The translations under genes and the position numbers were made by a program. Below the pieces are notes generated by a model that saw nothing but the letters and a program-made list of their open reading frames with translations, made no database searches and had not been told where the DNA came from. From assembly GCA_050731755.1 (NCBI GenBank), contig JBOHPP010000055.1, forward strand, positions 1 through 15,604: a stretch of DNA of 15,604 nucleotides, read 5' to 3'. Source of the DNA: JBOHPP01 sp050731755 (GTDB lineage Bacteria; Methylomirabilota; Methylomirabilia; Rokubacteriales; CSP1-6). Shown here in pieces: positions 13,511 through 15,604 of this stretch. Each line of letters opens with the position of its first letter. Position 1 is the stretch's first letter.

Positions 13511-15230
13511 AAACGACCAGCATGCCTCCGAAGTTCACGTTGTTCATGTGAGCGAGCTTCGGCTCGGGGGCAAACCACCCCCGCGCTCGCGTCTTGCCGC
13601 CTACCACGACGGCGATGTACTGCTTGCCGTCGACCGTGTAGGTGATCGGCGCCGCCGAGGCTGGCATGCCGAGGTTGAACTCCGAGAGGACGGCGCCCGT
13701 CTTGGCGTCGAGCGCGGTGAACTGGCCCTCGGGGCGCTGGAAGAACACCAGGTCACCGGCGGTGGCCAGCACGCCCGAGAGCGAGAGCGGCGCCTTGTTC
13801 GGGACCTCCCACACTTTCCGCCCGGTGTTAACGTCGAACGCGCGGAGCGCCCCGGCGTTGTCGCCCGGGACGACGAGCGACCAGGTGATGCCCACGTACG
13901 CCAGGCCGCGCGTCCACTTTATCTCCTTCACGTAGCCATACTTCATGCAGGTGTCATTGGTGGGGATGTAGACCAGGCCCGTACGCGGGCTGTAGGCGCT
14001 CGGTCCCCAGTTGCGACCGCCGAAGAGCGAGGGGCAAAGCAGGAGCTGCTCGCCGCCCATCTTGGGCCGCTTGCCGGGGTTCTCCTTGATCCGTCCCGTC
14101 GCCAGGTCCACGCCGTTGAAGATGTCGATGTGGTTGGTAATCGGGGTGGCGTAGAGCAACTTGCCCTCGTTCTTGTCGAAAGCGTAGAGGTAGCCGGTCT
14201 TCTGGGCGGAGATCAGCGCCGGGATCTCCTCGCCGTCCCGCTTGATCTTCACCACCGTGTGCTCGTTCATCGTGTCGAAGTCCCAGGCGTCGTTGGGCAG
14301 GTACTGGTAGTACCACTTGTACTTGCCGGTGGCCCGGTCGACGGCGACCAGGGTCGAAGTGAACAGGTTGTCGCCCTTGCGGACCACGTCGATGAACGGC
14401 GAGGGGTTGCCGGTCCCGAAGTAGACGGTGTCGGTTTCCTTGTCGTAGGTCGGAGTCAGCCACACCGGCCCGCCGCCCCGCTCCCAGGAGTCGCCCTCCC
14501 AGGTATCGAAGCCCTTTTCGCCCGGCCCGGGGACGAAGTACGTTTTCCAGAGGCTCTTCCCCGTCTCGGCGTCGAAGGCTTCGGCGAACCCGCGGATCCC
14601 CATCTCGCCCGGGCCCGACGGGTAGGTGATGACGGTACCCTTCGCCACGAAGGGGACCGCGTTGACGAAGTAGCCGTCCTTGTAGTCTCCCACCGGTGAG
14701 ACCCACAGCTCCTTGCCCGTCCTGGCGTCGAGAGCGACCAGCTTGGAGTCGAGGGTGCCGACGTAGACCTTGTCCCCGTAGAGCGCCACGCCGCGGTTGT
14801 GGGGGTGGATGCGCGCGAAGGCCGTGAGGTCGTCGGGCATCTTGCGCGTCCACTTCCAGAGCACCTTGCCGGTCTTGGCGTCGAGAGCATAGACGGTGAC
14901 GTGCGGGATGTTTGAGCTGGTGACGATCATGACGCCGTCGTTGACGACCGGGTGGGACTCCTGATCGCCGGTCTCGCCCAGCGAGAATATCCACCTGGGC
15001 GCGAGCCGCTTGACGTTCCGCGTCCGGACCTGGTCGAGCGGGCTGTAGCGCCAGCCGTCGAGGCTCCGGTAATAGGTCAGCCAGTTGCCGGGGTCCTTCT
15101 CGGCGTTCAGGAGCCGATCGTCGGTGACCGGCGTCCATTTGACGCCATCCTGAGCGTTGACGCCGCCTCCAAGGCCCGCCAGCAGCACGAGAAGCACCAG
15201 GATGAAGGTCGATCGGCGAGTCACGCGCAT
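13494..15230 (-). CDS. PQQ-dependent alcohol/methanol dehydrogenase, probably lanthanide-type
   Basis: A 578-residue periplasmic quinoprotein with a signal peptide (LVLLVLLAGLGGGVNA, cleavage near 26) and the eight-bladed propeller. By comparison with MxaF/XoxF, Trp244 (TWEGDSW) stacks on PQQ; metal ligands are Glu209 (GPGEMGIRG), Asn275 (GTGNPSPF) and the catalytic Asp317 in DAWDFD. The extra Asp319, two residues on, marks lanthanide-using enzymes; calcium MxaF has Ala there. Lys344 stands where MxaF has Arg331, as in some alcohol dehydrogenases. The vicinal Cys-Cys of MxaF/XoxF is missing (Arg140-Ile141 aligned there). It oxidises a primary alcohol; methanol is not assured. The ATG at 15230 follows GGAGG by five bases; the longer frame upstream lacks a signal-like start. 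The cytochrome fusion overlaps its 3' end. Confidence 0.94.
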   Translation of the reverse strand: MRVTRRSTFILVLLVLLAGLGGGVNAQDGVKWTPVTDDRLLNAEKDPGNWLTYYRSLDGWRYSPLDQVRTRNVKRLAPRWIFSLGETGDQESHPVVNDGVMIVTSSNIPHVTVYALDAKTGKVLWKWTRKMPDDLTAFARIHPHNRGVALYGDKVYVGTLDSKLVALDARTGKELWVSPVGDYKDGYFVNAVPFVAKGTVITYPSGPGEMGIRGFAEAFDAETGKSLWKTYFVPGPGEKGFDTWEGDSWERGGGPVWLTPTYDKETDTVYFGTGNPSPFIDVVRKGDNLFTSTLVAVDRATGKYKWYYQYLPNDAWDFDTMNEHTVVKIKRDGEEIPALISAQKTGYLYAFDKNEGKLLYATPITNHIDIFNGVDLATGRIKENPGKRPKMGGEQLLLCPSLFGGRNWGPSAYSPRTGLVYIPTNDTCMKYGYVKEIKWTRGLAYVGITWSLVVPGDNAGALRAFDVNTGRKVWEVPNKAPLSLSGVLATAGDLVFFQRPEGQFTALDAKTGAVLSEFNLGMPASAAPITYTVDGKQYIAVVVGGKTRARGWFAPEPKLAHMNNVNFGGMLVVFGLPD

Positions 15231-15280
15231 GGCCACCTCCGGCGTTAAGGGTTCCGGTGCTGTCAGGACGTGGCGCGACG

Positions 15281-15307
15281 CTAATACGCGACCTCGGCCG
15301 TTGTCAA
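15281..15307 (-). promoter_or_regulatory. candidate sigma-70 promoter of the PQQ dehydrogenase operon
   Basis: On the minus strand a perfect -35, TTGACA (15302-15307), is followed after 15 bases by TATTAG (15281-15286), four of six matches to the -10 consensus. The spacer is shorter than the ideal 17, which is common in promoters that need an activator. It lies about 50 bases before the start codon of the dehydrogenase and directly below the direct repeat. Confidence 0.4.
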
Positions 15308-15338
15308 CTCGAGTCAACAACACACTCGGGTCAACAAC
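15307..15338 (-). repeat. tandem 15-base direct repeat upstream of the PQQ dehydrogenase
   Basis: Read on the minus strand, GTTGTTGACCCGAGT (15338-15324) and GTTGTTGACTCGAGT (15321-15307) are two 15-base copies that differ at one base and repeat with a 17-base period. The first-downstream copy ends immediately before the -35 box, and its surroundings form an imperfect palindrome around ACTCGAGT (15300-15321). A third shorter GTTGAC unit overlaps the -35. The place and form suit activator binding sites; the regulator is unknown. Confidence 0.5.
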
Positions 15339-15341
15339 ATC

Positions 15342-15361
15342 GGCGCCGCGTCGCGGTCGCC
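15342..15361 (-). terminator. candidate GC-rich hairpin below the carboxypeptidase-regulatory-like gene
   Basis: An eight-pair stem with one bulged base and a three-base loop (15342-15349 against 15353-15361) lies four bases after the stop codon of the preceding minus-strand gene. There is no clean T-run after it, only a T/G-rich stretch. It could end the upstream transcript before the promoter of the dehydrogenase. Confidence 0.3.
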
Positions 15362-15365
15362 ACCC

Positions 15366-15604
15366 TCACGGCCCCAGCTCGAACTCGACGCGGACGACAC
15401 CGCGCTCGGGCACCGTCACCTCGCGCGACCTGAGGTGCGCCGGTCCCCACACGAGGCGGCCCTCGGGCGTCCGTCGGAGGACGGCCCATCCCTCGTGCCA
15501 GGCGCTTACCCGCCAGGTGCCGGCGGGCAGGTCGTCGATCCGGAAATCGCCCTCATCGTCGGTCACGGCGAAGTAGGGATGATCGAACGCTAGCAGGTAG
15601 CCGC
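15366..15604 (-). CDS. carboxypeptidase regulatory-like domain protein, C-terminal fragment
   Basis: The frame is open through the window's right edge to a TGA at 15366-15368 and encodes about 78 residues. GYLLAFDHPYFAVTDDEGDF then RIDDLPAGTWRVSAWHEGW is typical of the beta-sandwich carboxypeptidase regulatory-like domain (HPYxAVTDxxGxFxIxxLPxGxYxLxxWHE), which often occurs in exported proteins beside cytochrome and quinoprotein clusters. The ending REVTVPERGVVRVEFEL is another beta strand pair. The start and any signal peptide are outside the window. It is encoded on the same strand as the dehydrogenase, 135 bases upstream; the hairpin and promoter between them suggest separate transcription. 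Confidence 0.68.
   Translation of the reverse strand, partial: GYLLAFDHPYFAVTDDEGDFRIDDLPAGTWRVSAWHEGWAVLRRTPEGRLVWGPAHLRSREVTVPERGVVRVEFELGP

Noticed and set aside
15231..15323. N-terminal extension of the PQQ dehydrogenase to an upstream start at 15323.
   Set aside because: The extension covers the promoter and direct repeat, lacks a ribosome site, and would bury the signal peptide; ATG 15230 has GGAGG at five bases.
15307..15338. The tandem repeat as the start of a CRISPR array.
   Set aside because: Only two 15-base units separated by two bases; there are no spacers of constant length.

Overview
The window is GC-rich, densely packed DNA of bacterial chromosome type. The gaps are short: none reaches 300 bases and the longest is about 150. 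The content suggests a soil or sediment bacterium of the Rokubacteria/Methylomirabilota or deltaproteobacterial kind: a TRAP transporter, an MmgE/PrpD protein beside a CaiB/BaiF-family protein, a probable lanthanide-type PQQ dehydrogenase, and a probable selenoprotein. This placement is an inference from gene content, not from any marker gene.

Region 1 (1-1891, +) is the end of a dctP-dctQ-dctM operon for organic acid uptake. Region 2 (1895-2561) holds a tiny basic DUF6496 protein on the minus strand and a GNAT acetyltransferase that has lost its acetyl-CoA-binding half, ending in a REP-like repeat. Region 3 (2558-5861, +) is a run of three genes: a 2-oxoglutarate/Fe(II) oxygenase, an MmgE/PrpD protein, and an alpha-methylacyl-CoA racemase-like member of the class III CoA-transferase family. 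Region 4 (5865-9140) holds a patatin-like phospholipase and a BT1/MFS transporter that diverge from a 150-base AT-richer spacer, then a YfbR-type deoxynucleotidase. Region 5 (9200-10466, +) holds a lipoprotein-like SAM methyltransferase followed by an OsmC/Ohr-family gene. That gene is split by an in-frame TGA exactly where the peroxidatic cysteine belongs, with a stem-loop just downstream. I read it as one 155-residue selenoprotein, and it is the most interesting item in the window.

Region 6 (10463-15604, -) is a periplasmic oxidation cluster. In transcription order it contains the end of a carboxypeptidase-regulatory-like protein, a PQQ-dependent alcohol/methanol dehydrogenase with the lanthanide-type extra Asp, a fusion of a XoxJ-like binding protein with two cytochrome c domains (overlapping the dehydrogenase by 17 nt), a Vgb-like beta-propeller protein interrupted by two single-base frameshifts, and a secreted histidine phosphatase starting on a GTGA overlap. 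All four downstream proteins have apparent export signals. The natural model is that the dehydrogenase oxidises an alcohol in the periplasm, the fused XoxJ part assists it, and the fused haem domains take the electrons. A probable promoter preceded by a 17-nt-period direct repeat sits just upstream of the dehydrogenase.
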